A stretch of DNA of 64,000 nucleotides from JADLGH01 sp964586675 (GCA_964586675.1 CAZPHQ010000004.1:1-64000); one strand, 5' to 3'. Positions 1-9,648 are shown, counted from the stretch's first letter. Made by a program: numbers and translations. Notes: a model not told the origin generated them from the sequence alone.

Positions 1-855
1 CAGCGCATAGGCGATCTCATCTGGGCGGCGGGCGACTCGCGGGCGAGGGGGTTCCTAGTCGGCGGCACGTCCGGGCGGACGACCCTCGCGGGCGAGGGGC
101 TTCAGCACCAGGACGGGCACAGCCATCTTCTCGCGTACCCTGTCCCGAACCTTAAGGCGTACGACCCGGCATATGCGTACGAGATTGCCGTCATCGTCGA
201 GGAAGGGGTAAGGCGTATGTTCGGCGAGCAGGAAGATTTAATGTACTACATAACCGTGATGAACGAGACGTACGAGCAGCCGCCCATGCCCGAGGGCTCC
301 CGCGAGGGGATATTGAGGGGCATGTATAAGTTCCAGCCCTCTTCGATGAAAAACGGCGAGCTCCGCGCGCAGCTCCTCGGGAGCGGGACTATACTCAACG
401 AAGTGCTGAAGGCGCAGAAGGTGCTCGAAGAGAAATACGGCGTCGCCGCGGATGTATGGAGCGTCACGAGCTATAAGGAGCTCTACAGGGACGGCTATGA
501 GAACGACCGCTGGAACATGCTGCACCCGTCGGAGATAAAACGGACGCCGTACGTGACCTCGTGCCTCAGGGACGCCCCCGGCGTTATAGTCGCGGCGTCG
601 GATTACGTGACGGCGCTCCCGGATTCGATATCGCAGTGGCTCCCGCGCCCGGTCGTGTCGCTCGGGACGGACGGTTATGGAAGGAGCGCCAGCCGGAAGG
701 CACTCCGGGACTTCTTCGAGGTCGACTGGAGATATATCACCCTTGCCGTCCTCGCGTCGCTCACGTGGGACAAGAAGATCGGCGCTGGCATCGTAGAGAA
801 GGCGATAAAGGACCTCGACATTAACCCCGGAAAGGCAAGCCCTCTCATATCCTGA
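1..855 (+). CDS. aceE: Pyruvate dehydrogenase E1 component, homodimeric type (3' part)
   Basis: Reading frame 1 is open from the first base of the window to a TGA at 853-855, giving the C-terminal 284 residues; the start lies upstream. It decarboxylates pyruvate with thiamine diphosphate and reductively acetylates the lipoyl group of E2. The segment with GRTTLAGEGLQHQDGHSHLL and the following LKAYDPAYAYE stretch is characteristic of the large single-chain AceE E1 (about 890 residues), not the alpha/beta E1 type. Next comes the transketolase C-terminal domain, with PRPVVSLGTDGYGRS near the end. aceF follows after 86 nt on the same strand, so this is a PDH operon. An internal ATG at 217 is not a start, because homology continues upstream of it. 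Confidence 0.95.
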   Translation, partial: QRIGDLIWAAGDSRARGFLVGGTSGRTTLAGEGLQHQDGHSHLLAYPVPNLKAYDPAYAYEIAVIVEEGVRRMFGEQEDLMYYITVMNETYEQPPMPEGSREGILRGMYKFQPSSMKNGELRAQLLGSGTILNEVLKAQKVLEEKYGVAADVWSVTSYKELYRDGYENDRWNMLHPSEIKRTPYVTSCLRDAPGVIVAASDYVTALPDSISQWLPRPVVSLGTDGYGRSASRKALRDFFEVDWRYITLAVLASLTWDKKIGAGIVEKAIKDLDINPGKASPLIS

Positions 856-941
856 GAAGGGCGGCCGATCAAAAAGCTCCTTACACGAAGCTCAGGTATG
901 TGTTAGAACAATTATAAGACCACCAAAAGAGGCGATTCCCC

Positions 942-2393
942 ATGGCCATAGAATTCAAGCTCCCGGACCTCGGCGAAGACATAGAGACAGGCGACGTTAC
1001 GACCGTATTCGTTTCGGCCGGGGATAAGGTAACGAAGGACCAGGCGCTCATGGAGCTCGAGACGGATAAAGCTGCGCTCGAAATCCCGTCGCCTGCGGAC
1101 GGCGTGATAAAAGATGTTCACGTTAAGGCCGGGGAGACGATAAAGGTGGGCCAGCTCCTCGTGACGATAGACGACGGCGAGGGCGGCGGCGAGTCCAAAG
1201 CAGAAGAAAAGGAACAGCCTGAAAAGAAAAAGGCTGAGCCGCAAAAAACCGAAACCAAAGAAGAGAAGAAACCGGCGAAGGAAGTAAAGGCCGAAGAGCC
1301 TGAAGAGGAGAAAGAGGAGACCGAAGAAAAATCCGCGGCTCCTGAAGAAGCAGAGAAAGAGAAGACCGAAGAGCCGGAACCCGAATCAGAAGAGGAAGAA
1401 AAGAAACCCGAAAGGGAAGCGAAGAAAGCTCCAGAAAAAGAGCCCCGGAAAACAGATGAAGGCGGCGTGGCGAGCGGCATAATTCCCGCTTCGCCGACCG
1501 TCAGGAGACTAGCGCGCGAGCTCGGAGTGGACATCGGAAAAGTGAAAGGCACCGGGCCGGGCGGACGCATCACGGAAGAGAACCTCAAGCGCGGCGAAGA
1601 GAAGAAGCCTGCCGTGGAAGTAAAGCCGGGTGCGCCGGAACCCGCCGAAGAGAAACCGGCCGGTATCGATTCGGAACCGGGCTCCGACAAGTGGGGCCCC
1701 GTCGAGAGCGCCCCGATGACGAAGGTGAGAAAGCTCACCGCCGAAAGGCTCTCCCAGGCCTGGAAAGCCCCTCACGTAACGCAGCACGACAAGGCCGACA
1801 TAACGGAGATGGAAAAGCTCCGGAAGCAGTATGGTAAGGACGTCGCCGAGGCCGGTGGCAAGCTCACGATGACTTCGATCATCCTGAAGATCGCGGCGTC
1901 CGCTCTCAAGGCGTTCCCCCAGTTCAACGCCTCCATAGACATGGAAAACAGCCGGATTATATACAAAAAGTATTATAATATAGGGGTCGCCGTCGATACC
2001 GACAGGGGGCTTCTGGTCCCGGTCATAAGGGACGCCGACAGGAAGAACATAGAGGAGCTATCGGTCGATCTCAGCGTTCTCTCGGAGAAGGCGAGGACGA
2101 AGAAAATCACCGCCCCCGAGCTTCAGGGCGGAACGTTCACGATAAGTAACCTCGGCGGTATAGGCGGGACGTATTTCACGCCCGTCCTCAACGCGCCGGA
2201 GGTCGCGATACTCGGCGTTTCGCGAGCCGTGATCGAAGCCGTCTACATCGACGGACAGTTTCAGCCGAGGCTCATGCTCCCGCTCTCCCTGTCGTACGAT
2301 CACAGGCTCATCGACGGCGCCGACGCCGCGAGATTCGTAAGGTGGATCGCGGAAGCGCTCGAAGAGCCGTTCAAGCTCTCTCTCGAAGGATAG
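942..2393 (+). CDS. aceF: Dihydrolipoyllysine-residue acetyltransferase (PDH E2)
   Basis: 483 residues. E2 core of the pyruvate dehydrogenase complex, moving the acetyl group from lipoamide to CoA. One N-terminal lipoyl domain (about 1-80) has the modified lysine in ETDKAALEIPS (K43). An unusual linker of about 90 residues (about 85-178) follows, made almost only of Glu, Lys, Pro and Ala. The E3/E1-binding domain (about 183-217) contains ASPTVRRLARELGVD and GTGPGGRI. The catalytic domain (about 250-483) ends with DHRLIDGADAARF, whose His and Asp are the catalytic pair. Escherichia coli AceF has three lipoyl domains; this one has one. The start ATG follows an AAAGAGGCGA Shine-Dalgarno region. 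Confidence 0.96.
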   Translation: MAIEFKLPDLGEDIETGDVTTVFVSAGDKVTKDQALMELETDKAALEIPSPADGVIKDVHVKAGETIKVGQLLVTIDDGEGGGESKAEEKEQPEKKKAEPQKTETKEEKKPAKEVKAEEPEEEKEETEEKSAAPEEAEKEKTEEPEPESEEEEKKPEREAKKAPEKEPRKTDEGGVASGIIPASPTVRRLARELGVDIGKVKGTGPGGRITEENLKRGEEKKPAVEVKPGAPEPAEEKPAGIDSEPGSDKWGPVESAPMTKVRKLTAERLSQAWKAPHVTQHDKADITEMEKLRKQYGKDVAEAGGKLTMTSIILKIAASALKAFPQFNASIDMENSRIIYKKYYNIGVAVDTDRGLLVPVIRDADRKNIEELSVDLSVLSEKARTKKITAPELQGGTFTISNLGGIGGTYFTPVLNAPEVAILGVSRAVIEAVYIDGQFQPRLMLPLSLSYDHRLIDGADAARFVRWIAEALEEPFKLSLEG

Positions 2394-2440
2394 CGTTTCC
2401 CCGCAAAATAGAGAATCAGGCAGGGAATACTAAAGTGGCA

Positions 2441-3862
2441 ATGGAAGACGAAAAAGCGCAGGTCGCCGTCGTAGGCGCGGGCCCGGGTGGTTACCCGGCC
2501 GCGTTCCTCGCGGCGGACCTCGGGCTCGACGTTACGCTCATAAACCCCGAGGAGTTCCCGGGCGGAGTGTGCCTGTACAGGGGCTGCATTCCATCGAAAG
2601 CCCTCCTTCACGCAGCCAGGGTCATAACGGAAGCCGGGGAGGCGGCGAACTGGGGCATCTCGTTCCCGAAGCCCGACGTCGACATAGGAAGGCTCCGCGC
2701 GTGGAAGGACGGCGTCGTCGAAAGATTCGTGAGCGGGCTCGGCCAGCTCTCGAAGATGCGGAAGGTTAAGTACATACGCGGCCGGGCGACTTTCTCTAGC
2801 CCGCACACGCTAGAAATAATAAAATCCGACGGAAGCACGCAGAAGCTCTCCTTCGAGCACGCCGTGATCGCGACGGGCTCACGGCCTTCTACTATACCGG
2901 GGATAAATATCACGTCGCCCCACATACTCGACTCCACCTCCGCGCTCGATCTCGTCTCCGTACCGAAATCGATGCTGATTGTCGGCGGCGGTTATATAGG
3001 GCTCGAACTCGGGACAGTCTATGCCGCGCTCGGAACGGAGATCACCGTTGCTGAAATGTCCTCGGGGCTCATGCCCGGCGCGGACAGGGATCTCGTCCGG
3101 ATACTCCAGAAAAGGATCGAGGGAATATACAAAGCCGTGATGCTGGAGACGAAGGTCACGAGCCTTAAGGAAATCGAAAACGGCATGTTGGCCACTGTCG
3201 AGAAAATAAACGACAAACCCGTCCAGATGGCGTTCGACAAGGTGCTCGTTTCCGTCGGCAGAAAGCCCAACAGCGAGGGCCTCGGGCTTGAAAAGACCGC
3301 AGTCGAAATAGATGCGAAGGGATTCATAAAGGTGAACGAGGAGCGGCGCACTAAGGAGCCAAGCATCTTCGCCATAGGGGACGTCGCCGGGGAGCCTATG
3401 CTCGCCCACAAGGCGACCCACGAGGGGAGGGTGGTTGCGGAGGTGCTCGCAGGGAAGAAGTCCGCCTTCGAGCCCAACGCGATACCGGCCGTCGTTTTCA
3501 CAGACCCCGAGATCGCGTGGTGTGGGCTCACAGAAACCGAGGCCCGCGAAAAGAAGGTACCGTTCACGATAGCGAGATTCCCCTGGGCCGCATCGGGAAG
3601 GGCCTCGACGCTCGACCGCCCGGACGGCGTGACGAAGCTCGTTTTGGAGCCGGAGACAGGGCGCGTTCTCGGCGTCGGGATCGCCGGGGTCGGCGCGGGA
3701 GAGCTCATTTCCGAGGGGGTCCTCGCCGTCGAGATGGGCGCGCTCGCCGAAGACATCGCGCTGTCGATTCATCCCCATCCGACGCTCTCCGAAACCTTCA
3801 TGGAAGCGGCGGAATCGTTCGTCAGCTCCAGCACACATTTCTACAAGACAAAAAAATCCTGA
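2441..3862 (+). CDS. lpd: Dihydrolipoyl dehydrogenase (PDH E3)
   Basis: 473 residues from ATG 2441. FAD flavoprotein that reoxidises dihydrolipoamide and reduces NAD+. Visible motifs are the N-terminal FAD-binding GAGPGGYPA, the redox disulfide in GGVCLYRGCIPSK (C-x4-C), the NAD-binding GGGYIGLELG near the middle, the second FAD motif around AIGDVAG, and the C-terminal active-site HPHPTLSE. The same frame is open further upstream into the aceF 3' end, but homology begins at AQVAVVGAG. ATG 2441 or GTG 2435 is therefore the likely start; AGGGA at 2422-2426 would suit the GTG slightly better. It is 47 nt downstream of aceF and probably co-transcribed. Confidence 0.95.
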   Translation: MEDEKAQVAVVGAGPGGYPAAFLAADLGLDVTLINPEEFPGGVCLYRGCIPSKALLHAARVITEAGEAANWGISFPKPDVDIGRLRAWKDGVVERFVSGLGQLSKMRKVKYIRGRATFSSPHTLEIIKSDGSTQKLSFEHAVIATGSRPSTIPGINITSPHILDSTSALDLVSVPKSMLIVGGGYIGLELGTVYAALGTEITVAEMSSGLMPGADRDLVRILQKRIEGIYKAVMLETKVTSLKEIENGMLATVEKINDKPVQMAFDKVLVSVGRKPNSEGLGLEKTAVEIDAKGFIKVNEERRTKEPSIFAIGDVAGEPMLAHKATHEGRVVAEVLAGKKSAFEPNAIPAVVFTDPEIAWCGLTETEAREKKVPFTIARFPWAASGRASTLDRPDGVTKLVLEPETGRVLGVGIAGVGAGELISEGVLAVEMGALAEDIALSIHPHPTLSETFMEAAESFVSSSTHFYKTKKS

Positions 3863-3882
3863 ACCTTAGGAAGACAAAAGCT

Positions 3883-5406
3883 ATGAATGAAATCGCAATC
3901 GCGGAAGCCGTAGAGCAGCACGAAAGGGAAATCGCGCACATACGCATAACGCCGGAAAAGAGCCACATAAAGGCGCTCGTGGATATGGTGACCGGCATCT
4001 CCATATCGAACGGCATGGGAGCGGCCGAGGCGGAAAGGCTGGACAAAGTCCTCGCCGACATACTCGACAATATTGTGCGCCACGGTTTCGAGGGCGACAC
4101 GCGAAAACCCGTCGAGGTAATCATATACCGGCGGCTCCACTCGCTCGTGATCGCCGTCGAGGACAAGGGCCTTCCCTTCGATTATGAGAAGCTCGAAAAG
4201 GGCGAGGAGGCGAGGTTCAGGGCCCACATGTCGCGCCACTACGCGGACGAGGTCAGGTTCAGGAGCCTCGGGAAGGGCGGCAACAGAACGGAGATAACGA
4301 AGAACCTTCCCGGCTCCGACATACGTAAGCAGATGGACATCTCGGAGCACCACGAGCACGTCAAATGCCCCGAGGCCCCGCACGACGAGAAGATAGACGT
4401 CGGGATGCTCGATACGAATGGGATTCACGAGCTCGTGCGTCTCGTATTCAAGTGCTACGGCTATACCTACGCGAACGACTTCATGTATTTCCCCGAGCAG
4501 ATAGAGTCGCTTTTAAAATCGGGGCTCATGCTGTCGTCCGGCGCTTACAACAGCAGGAACGAGCTCATCGGGCACGTCGGCTTCATATTCAGCGCTCCGG
4601 GGGCGAGGGTCGCGGAATCGGGAGAGGCCGTCGTCGACCCGAGGTACAGGGGGCGCGGCATATTCCAGATGATGAAGAACTATCTCAAGGACTTCGTCGT
4701 GCGGGAGGACGTCGTCGGCATCTACGGCGAGGCTGTAACGGTGCACCCATACAGCCAGAAGGGGAGCATCGAGCTCGGAGGCCGGGAGACAGGATTCCTG
4801 CTAGGTTACAGTCCGGGGACGGTGAAGTTCGAGAGCATATCCGAAAACGAGAGGCCAAGGCGGCAGTCTGTCGCGATGATGTTCACTCCGCTTCTACCGA
4901 GCGGGCCAGTGACGATATACGTACCCGAGGCTTATGGGCAGGTGATTGCGGAAATATACGACAGGCTCGGCTACGGCAGGAACATCATAGCCGAGAACGA
5001 CCACACCGGCGTAAAGGGGAGGCACCCCGGCGCGGCGTCGGTATCGATAAGGCACGACCACAACCAGGCGCGGATAATAATCGAGAAAATCGGCAAACTA
5101 ACTATAGACGAGATTCGGTTTCACTTAAAGCACCTGACAGTCGAGCGGTTCGACTGCATATACGTCGACCTCCCCCTGAAACAGAAGGGCGCGGGGTACG
5201 TCGGATCGGTCCTCCGGGACATGGGATTTTTCTTCGGATGCGTGATACCGGAATACAGCGACGGGGACGTTTTCAGGCTTCAGTATCTTAATAACGTCGA
5301 GATTTCGAAGGACGACATCAAGACGGCGTCCGAGTTCGGGCAGAGGCTGCTGGATACTATCTTCGACGACATGGAAAGGGCGGGAGCTAGGCTGGCAAGA
5401 AAGTAA
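3883..5406 (+). CDS. Fusion of anti-sigma-type HATPase domain and GNAT acetyltransferase domain
   Basis: 507 residues from ATG 3883, which sits 9 nt after AGGAAG. The N-terminal ~140 residues resemble RsbW-like GHKL ATPases: DILDNIVRHGF fits the N box with the Asn and His in place, and AVEDKGLPFD fits the G1 box. The later glycine-rich lid is degenerate (LGKGGNRTEI). Residues about 140-330 look like a GNAT acyltransferase, with VVDPRYRGRGIFQMM as the acetyl-CoA binding signature. The C-terminal ~170 residues are not recognised. It lies 20 nt after lpd on the same strand, so it may be made with the PDH complex that produces acetyl-CoA. Substrate and target are unknown. The frame extends upstream inside lpd, which is a shadow. 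Confidence 0.8.
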   Translation: MNEIAIAEAVEQHEREIAHIRITPEKSHIKALVDMVTGISISNGMGAAEAERLDKVLADILDNIVRHGFEGDTRKPVEVIIYRRLHSLVIAVEDKGLPFDYEKLEKGEEARFRAHMSRHYADEVRFRSLGKGGNRTEITKNLPGSDIRKQMDISEHHEHVKCPEAPHDEKIDVGMLDTNGIHELVRLVFKCYGYTYANDFMYFPEQIESLLKSGLMLSSGAYNSRNELIGHVGFIFSAPGARVAESGEAVVDPRYRGRGIFQMMKNYLKDFVVREDVVGIYGEAVTVHPYSQKGSIELGGRETGFLLGYSPGTVKFESISENERPRRQSVAMMFTPLLPSGPVTIYVPEAYGQVIAEIYDRLGYGRNIIAENDHTGVKGRHPGAASVSIRHDHNQARIIIEKIGKLTIDEIRFHLKHLTVERFDCIYVDLPLKQKGAGYVGSVLRDMGFFFGCVIPEYSDGDVFRLQYLNNVEISKDDIKTASEFGQRLLDTIFDDMERAGARLARK

Positions 5407-5428
5407 AGACTGCTGCGGGATCGGGGGA

Positions 5429-6142
5429 TTACGACTTCCCGTGCACCGGCACGAAGGCCCCGCTGACGGCGCGGGCATCCTCCGAGGACAAAAACGCTAT
5501 CACCTTCGCGATATCCGACGGCGGCACCCATTTCGAATAATCACTTTCAGGCATCGCCGCCCTGTTACCGGGCGTGTCAATGGTTCCGGGGACGACTGCG
5601 TTCACGGTGATGTCGTGCTCGCGGAGCTCTTCGGCCATCGACTGCGTCAGGTTAAGAACGCCGGCCTTCGATGCCCCGTATGCGCTCATGCGAGCAGAGC
5701 CCTTCAGCGCGGGCCGGGAGCCGACGTTGATTATCCTCCCCCAGCCGTTCATTATCATCACCGGAATAACTGCCTTCGAGCAGAGAAAAGCTGTCTTGAG
5801 ATTTACGCTCATCATCGCGTCCCAGTCGTCCTCGGCAGTAGCCCCTATCGGACCCATTGCGAATCCGCCGACGACGTTAACCAGGATGTCGATGCGTGAA
5901 AATGTTTCCTCGGTTTTGGATACGAGCTTCGCGACGTGGGTCTCCCGTGTGACGTCGGCCTTTCCGAATACCACTCTCTCGCCGAAAGACTGCCGTAGCG
6001 CAAACGAGGCGTCGAGCTCTTCCTCGGTAAGATAGGTGCACATGACATTCGCGCCGCGCGTAAGGAGCTCGAACGTAACGGCCCTTCCGAGAGCGCCCGC
6101 TCCTCCCGTCACTATCGCAGTTCTGCCCCCAAGCTGGTTCAT
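5429..6142 (-). CDS. SDR family NAD(P)-dependent oxidoreductase
   Basis: 237 residues from ATG at 6142, preceded by GGAG at good spacing; the frame is open to 6190 but the upstream residues are not SDR-like. Classical short-chain dehydrogenase: cofactor-binding TGGAGALG near the N-terminus, DILVNVVGG in place of the usual NNAG, and a catalytic YGASK with the Ser upstream (NVGSRPALKG). The C-terminal EDARAVSGAFVPVHG is typical. It resembles 3-oxoacyl-ACP reductase-like members, but the substrate cannot be told from sequence. It is convergent with the upstream PDH operon (22 nt gap). Confidence 0.85.
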   Translation of the reverse strand: MNQLGGRTAIVTGGAGALGRAVTFELLTRGANVMCTYLTEEELDASFALRQSFGERVVFGKADVTRETHVAKLVSKTEETFSRIDILVNVVGGFAMGPIGATAEDDWDAMMSVNLKTAFLCSKAVIPVMIMNGWGRIINVGSRPALKGSARMSAYGASKAGVLNLTQSMAEELREHDITVNAVVPGTIDTPGNRAAMPESDYSKWVPPSDIAKVIAFLSSEDARAVSGAFVPVHGKS

Positions 6143-6286
6143 CTGGACTCCGTGAATACTGGTATAATTATCAGGCCCGTCAGCCTTCAAATCAATACCG
6201 TTTCGCCCGTCTTGACTTTCACGACGCGATAGCCATACAATAAATTCAGACCCGGGACAGCCGTAACGACCCGCGAGAGATACCGT

Positions 6287-6628
6287 ATGGAATTATTCAT
6301 ATCCATGAAAGCCGAACCCCTGAACAAGGGCATCTACTTCAAGGAAAGCAATATCATGCAGATGCCCACCGCCCAGTCGGCCGGGTTCTTCATAGCCGAA
6401 TACAGGGAAGGCGATCCCGAAAAGCTCCGCCTCCTCCGGATGTATTCCGGCATTCTGAAGTCGAGGCTTAGCGGCGACGCCGAGTATTTCCTGGAAGAAA
6501 CCGTGATCGGCTTCAAGCTCTATAAAAAAGTGGACGAGAGCAGGGAATACATGGAAGCGTGGGAAGACTGGGTCGTTTTTTCGCGCCAGCTCCTCCGAGA
6601 ATTAAAGGACGTGGTCGAAGGGGACTAG
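6287..6628 (+). CDS. Hypothetical protein, 113 residues
   Basis: Not recognised. The product is small and soluble, with no signal peptide or membrane segment. It contains a stretch of hydrophobic and charged residues with a predicted helical C-terminal half (REYMEAWEDWVVFSRQLLRE). Codon choice (ctc, gag, ata, agg) resembles the neighbours, which supports a real gene. There is no strong Shine-Dalgarno before ATG 6287, and ATG 6305 is an alternative start. It stands alone between the divergent SDR and ileS. Confidence 0.6.
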   Translation: MELFISMKAEPLNKGIYFKESNIMQMPTAQSAGFFIAEYREGDPEKLRLLRMYSGILKSRLSGDAEYFLEETVIGFKLYKKVDESREYMEAWEDWVVFSRQLLRELKDVVEGD

Positions 6629-6768
6629 CCCCGGATTCTTGCATTTCGCCCTATCTGAGCTAATATTTTTCTTCATCTCGAACGACAAGCCGTTGTCTAT
6701 CTCACCCAAGCTATTGAATATTATCGGAATCGACGGGGCTTTCGGGGCTTAAGGAGCATTAGCGCCAA

Positions 6769-9615
6769 ATGTCAGAGGCCAAGAAGGTAAATTACAAGGA
6801 CACGCTGAACCTGCCGCGTACGGACTTCCCGATGAAGGCCAACCTCGCCCAGAAGGAGCCCGAATTTCAGAAGCGCTGGAAGAAGATCGACCTCTACCAG
6901 AGAATCCGTGAGAAATCGGAGGGTAGGGAGAAGTTCGTTTTTCACGACGGCCCGCCCTACGCCAACGGACCGATACACCTCGGGCATCTCCTGAACAAGG
7001 TGCTGAAGGATATTGTCGTAAGGTCGCGCACCATGCTCGGCTACGACGTCCACTTCGTCCCCGGCTGGGACTGCCACGGCCTCCCGATAGAGCACAAGGT
7101 CTTAAAGGAGCTTGGCGAGGAGGCGAAGGACCTTTCACGCCTCAAGATAAGGTATAAGTGCCAGTCGTATGCCGAGAAGTATGTGAAGCTCCAGGCCGGG
7201 CAGATGCAGAGCCTCGGCACGACGGGGGATTACGAGAATCCGTATCTTACTATGGTGCCTGGGTACGAAGCGGGCGTGCTCGAAGTTTTCGCAGAGCTTT
7301 TAAAGCGCGGCCTCATATACAGGGACTTGAAGCCTGTCCACTGGTCTATAGAAAACAGGACGGCGCTCGCCGACGCGGAGCTGGAATATTACGAAAGAGT
7401 AGACAGGAGCGTTTACGTTCTATTCGAAGTTGAAAATACGGACGCGCTGCCTCCGGGGCTTAATGTCCCGGAGGGCGGAAAGCCTTCGCTTCTGATTTGG
7501 ACGACGACCCCGTGGACGCTTCCGGCGAACCTCGCGGTCGCCATATCGCCTGACGGCGACTACGGGCTTTATAAAGTTACGAAGAACGGAAAGGAAATAT
7601 TGGCGATACTCGTCGACAATCTCGCCGAGACGGTATTCAAGAAGGCCGGGGCGGAAGAGTACGTGAAACTCGGAGGCGCTAAAGGCAGGGACATAGCGGC
7701 CGCCGGGGTGAAGTACGTGCACCCCTTCGCCGGCCGGACGAGCAGGGTTGTCACCGCCGATTACGTACTCTTCGACGAGGGCACGGGGCTTGTACATACC
7801 GCCCCCGGGCACGGCGTCGAGGACTACCAGACCGGGCTCAGGGAAGGGCTCGACATATACTGCCCCGTTCTCGGCGACGGCACGTTCGACGACACGGTGC
7901 CGGAATGGCTCCGGGGCATGGATGTCTGGAAGGCGAACGGCGTAATCGCCGGGCGTCTCGCGGAATCGGGACACCTCTTCCACGAAGAGGAATACCCGCA
8001 CAGCTACCCCCACGACTGGCGGAGCAAGTCGCCGACGATATTCCGCGCGACTGAGCAGTGGTTCATCGCCGTCGATAAGAAAATGGACGAGTTCGGAGGC
8101 TCTCTCAGGGACCTCGCGCTCAAATACTGCGAGTCTGGAATAGACTTCTACCCCGAGTGGGGGCGGAACAGGCTCCGGGGCATGCTCGAATCGAGGCCCG
8201 ACTGGTGCATAAGCCGCCAGCGCGCGTGGGGCCTCCCGATACCGGCGTTTGTGAACGATAAGGGCGAGTGCCTTCTCACGCCCGCGTCCGTGAACGTCAT
8301 AATCGAAAAAATAAGGCAGAAGGGCTCAAACCTCTGGTTCCAGGGGGAGGACGAGGAAATACTCGAAGGGTACGACCCGCTCTCCGACCCCGACGCACCG
8401 GCATGGGCGAAGGAAGAGGGCGCGCTCGGGAAGCTCACGCGCGGGATGGACATATTCGACGTTTGGTTCGAGTCGGGCTCGTCGTGGCATGCCGTCCTCG
8501 AGCAGAGAGGTATTGGATTCCCGGCGGACCTTTACCTCGAAGGCTCGGACCAGCACAGAGGATGGTTCCAGCTATCCCTCCTGCCTGCGCTCGGCACGCG
8601 CGGAAGGCCGCCCTTCAAAGCGCTCCTCACGCACGGCTTCATGGTCGACGCGCAGGGGAGAAAGATGAGCAAGTCCGGCGGGAACGCGCTCGAAGTCGAT
8701 GAGCTCTTAAAGCAGCACGGAGCCGACATATGCAGGTGGTGGGTGAGCTCGCTCAAGTATACGAACGATATAAAAGTCGACTGGGAATTCTTCCGCGTCG
8801 CCGGGGACGAGTATAGAAAAGTCAGGAACACGATAAGGTTTCTCCTCGGCAACATAAGCGACTTCAACCCCGAGACGGATGCCGTCGGATTCGGAGAGGA
8901 GGACAGATATTCCCTCGACGCGTGGGCAATGACGGAGCTCGCGAAATTCATACGCGAGACGGTCGAGGCCTACAGCGTCTTCCAGTACAAGCTGGCGAAC
9001 GAAATAATATTCAGATTCTGCTATGACACACTGAGCGCCGTTTACCTCGCAGCCACGAAGGACAGGCTCTACTGCGAGAGGTCTGACAGCCGGAAAAGGC
9101 GGAGGTCGCAGACGGCGATGTACCGCATCACGGACGCCCTCGTAAGGCTCCTCGCCCCTATACTCGTTCACACGGCCGACGAGGCTTATCTCTCGCTGAA
9201 GGGACTCCCCCCGGATTCAGAAGAGAGCGTTCACCTGACGGGTCTGCCCGAGTTCATTGACGTTCCGTCGGACCAGGCATGGGACGAAGTTCTGGAGCTC
9301 AGGGGAAGGGTGCTGAAGGCGCTCGAAGAGGCCAAGGATGCGCAGGGAATATCCAATCCCCTGGACGCGGGCGTCGAGGTAACTGTTGACGGAGGGCTTT
9401 ACAAAAAGCTGAAGCCGTTCGAGCCGGAGCTGCCCGACATCGCGGGCGTGAGCAGGTTCGAGATCCTCGAAGGGAAAGAGGTTCGAATAAAAATCGTCGA
9501 CCTTTCGGGAGAGCCGCGCTGCGAGCGCTCGTGGAAGAGGGACGGGACAGTTAAGGAGCGCCCGGGCGGCGGACTACTCTCCGACAGGGACGCCGAAGCG
9601 CTGGGCGTGGATTAA
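6769..9615 (+). CDS. ileS: Isoleucyl-tRNA synthetase
   Basis: 948 residues; charges tRNA-Ile with isoleucine, with an editing domain that clears mischarged valine. The class I signature HLGH is at about residues 70-73 within PYANGPIHLGHLL, and the second signature KMSKS at 632-636. The CP1 editing region is between them, with WTTTPWTLPANLA. The WDCHGLPIEHKV segment marks the Ile enzyme. Length is close to the usual 930-950 for the bacterial type. The C-terminus is odd: after a single CERSWKR it ends in a Gly/Pro-rich tail without the second Cys pair of the usual zinc finger. AAGGAG at 6750-6755 precedes the ATG by 13 nt. Confidence 0.97.
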   Translation: MSEAKKVNYKDTLNLPRTDFPMKANLAQKEPEFQKRWKKIDLYQRIREKSEGREKFVFHDGPPYANGPIHLGHLLNKVLKDIVVRSRTMLGYDVHFVPGWDCHGLPIEHKVLKELGEEAKDLSRLKIRYKCQSYAEKYVKLQAGQMQSLGTTGDYENPYLTMVPGYEAGVLEVFAELLKRGLIYRDLKPVHWSIENRTALADAELEYYERVDRSVYVLFEVENTDALPPGLNVPEGGKPSLLIWTTTPWTLPANLAVAISPDGDYGLYKVTKNGKEILAILVDNLAETVFKKAGAEEYVKLGGAKGRDIAAAGVKYVHPFAGRTSRVVTADYVLFDEGTGLVHTAPGHGVEDYQTGLREGLDIYCPVLGDGTFDDTVPEWLRGMDVWKANGVIAGRLAESGHLFHEEEYPHSYPHDWRSKSPTIFRATEQWFIAVDKKMDEFGGSLRDLALKYCESGIDFYPEWGRNRLRGMLESRPDWCISRQRAWGLPIPAFVNDKGECLLTPASVNVIIEKIRQKGSNLWFQGEDEEILEGYDPLSDPDAPAWAKEEGALGKLTRGMDIFDVWFESGSSWHAVLEQRGIGFPADLYLEGSDQHRGWFQLSLLPALGTRGRPPFKALLTHGFMVDAQGRKMSKSGGNALEVDELLKQHGADICRWWVSSLKYTNDIKVDWEFFRVAGDEYRKVRNTIRFLLGNISDFNPETDAVGFGEEDRYSLDAWAMTELAKFIRETVEAYSVFQYKLANEIIFRFCYDTLSAVYLAATKDRLYCERSDSRKRRRSQTAMYRITDALVRLLAPILVHTADEAYLSLKGLPPDSEESVHLTGLPEFIDVPSDQAWDEVLELRGRVLKALEEAKDAQGISNPLDAGVEVTVDGGLYKKLKPFEPELPDIAGVSRFEILEGKEVRIKIVDLSGEPRCERSWKRDGTVKERPGGGLLSDRDAEALGVD

Positions 9616-9648
9616 TTTAGACAGCAATCCGAACCCGCGCTGTCCTCG

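Noticed and set aside
2879..3838. 319-codon minus-strand frame opposite lpd
   Set aside because: Antisense of lpd; no domain recognised.
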